Made by a program: the position numbers and the translations under genes
Part shown: piece after piece, positions 5,047 through 5,086 of the stretch
Layout: every line of letters begins with the position of its first letter
Numbering within the stretch: position 1 is the stretch's first letter
NCBI GenBank assembly: GCA_900554095.1
Contig: USGC01000140.1
Span: 1 to 5,086 of the forward strand
Source of the DNA: an uncultured bacterium
GTDB taxonomy: Bacteria; Cyanobacteriota; Vampirovibrionia; Gastranaerophilales; Gastranaerophilaceae
Direction: 5' to 3'
DNA length: 5,086 bases
Notes under the pieces: model-generated
The model's database searches: none
The model's input: the letters and a program-made list of their open reading frames with translations, nothing else
What the model was told of the DNA's origin: nothing

Positions 5047-5086
5047 ATGAAAAGATTTATTTTACCTAAAAAACCAATGGGGGGGG
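5047..5086 (+). CDS. Start of an unknown gene, truncated by the window end
   Basis: An open frame begins with ATG and reads MKRFILPKKPMGG before the window ends. The call rests on the promoter at 4997-5024 and the AGGAGG site, not on the protein. Thirteen residues are too few to name a product; the basic start could be the beginning of a signal peptide or a small basic protein. The last eight bases are all G in an otherwise AT-rich region, so the last two Gly codons may be a sequencing artefact. Confidence 0.6.
   Translation, partial: MKRFILPKKPMGG

Overview
This AT-rich window looks like a piece of a bacterial chromosome from the non-photosynthetic branch of the cyanobacterial lineage (Melainabacteria / Vampirovibrionia, perhaps a gut Gastranaerophilales). 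Two observations support this placement. The F1 ATP synthase alpha and gamma genes are adjacent, but no beta or epsilon gene follows gamma, which matches the split atp arrangement of cyanobacteria. The gamma protein is otherwise cyanobacteria-like at its C-terminus but lacks the extra loop found in photosynthetic members. From memory, the two large unknown proteins also resemble uncharacterised proteins of that group. The placement is an inference and was not tested by any search.

Layout. Bases 1-335 (+) hold the 3' end of atpA, and 362-1294 (+) hold the complete gamma-subunit gene. Together they are the end of an ATP synthase operon. Only 8 bases separate gamma from the next gene, which converges on it. 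On the minus strand, 4668-2965 and then 2952-1303 encode two tandem, divergent paralogues of 567 and 549 residues. Both are predicted multi-pass membrane proteins of unknown function. They form a two-gene operon: the ribosome binding site of the second gene overlaps the stop codon of the first, and an extended -10 promoter lies just upstream of the first gene. Bases 4669-5046 are a very AT-rich intergenic region with phased A/T tracts and several palindromes, between divergent promoters. At 5047 a new plus-strand gene starts with a very strong ribosome binding site, but the window ends 40 bases later in a run of G.

Biology. Alpha and gamma are parts of the catalytic F1 head and rotor of the ATP synthase. 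The paralogue pair has no evident link to the synthase and merely converges on it. The pair shares a fixed set of membrane segments and charged motifs (DL-x4-PRT, G-x-E-x2-RRES-[AS]-G, QFKG-x2-PT followed by SR...ELRE, and TNK) around a hydrophilic domain that differs between the two. It is the best candidate here for something undescribed, but I do not assign it a function.
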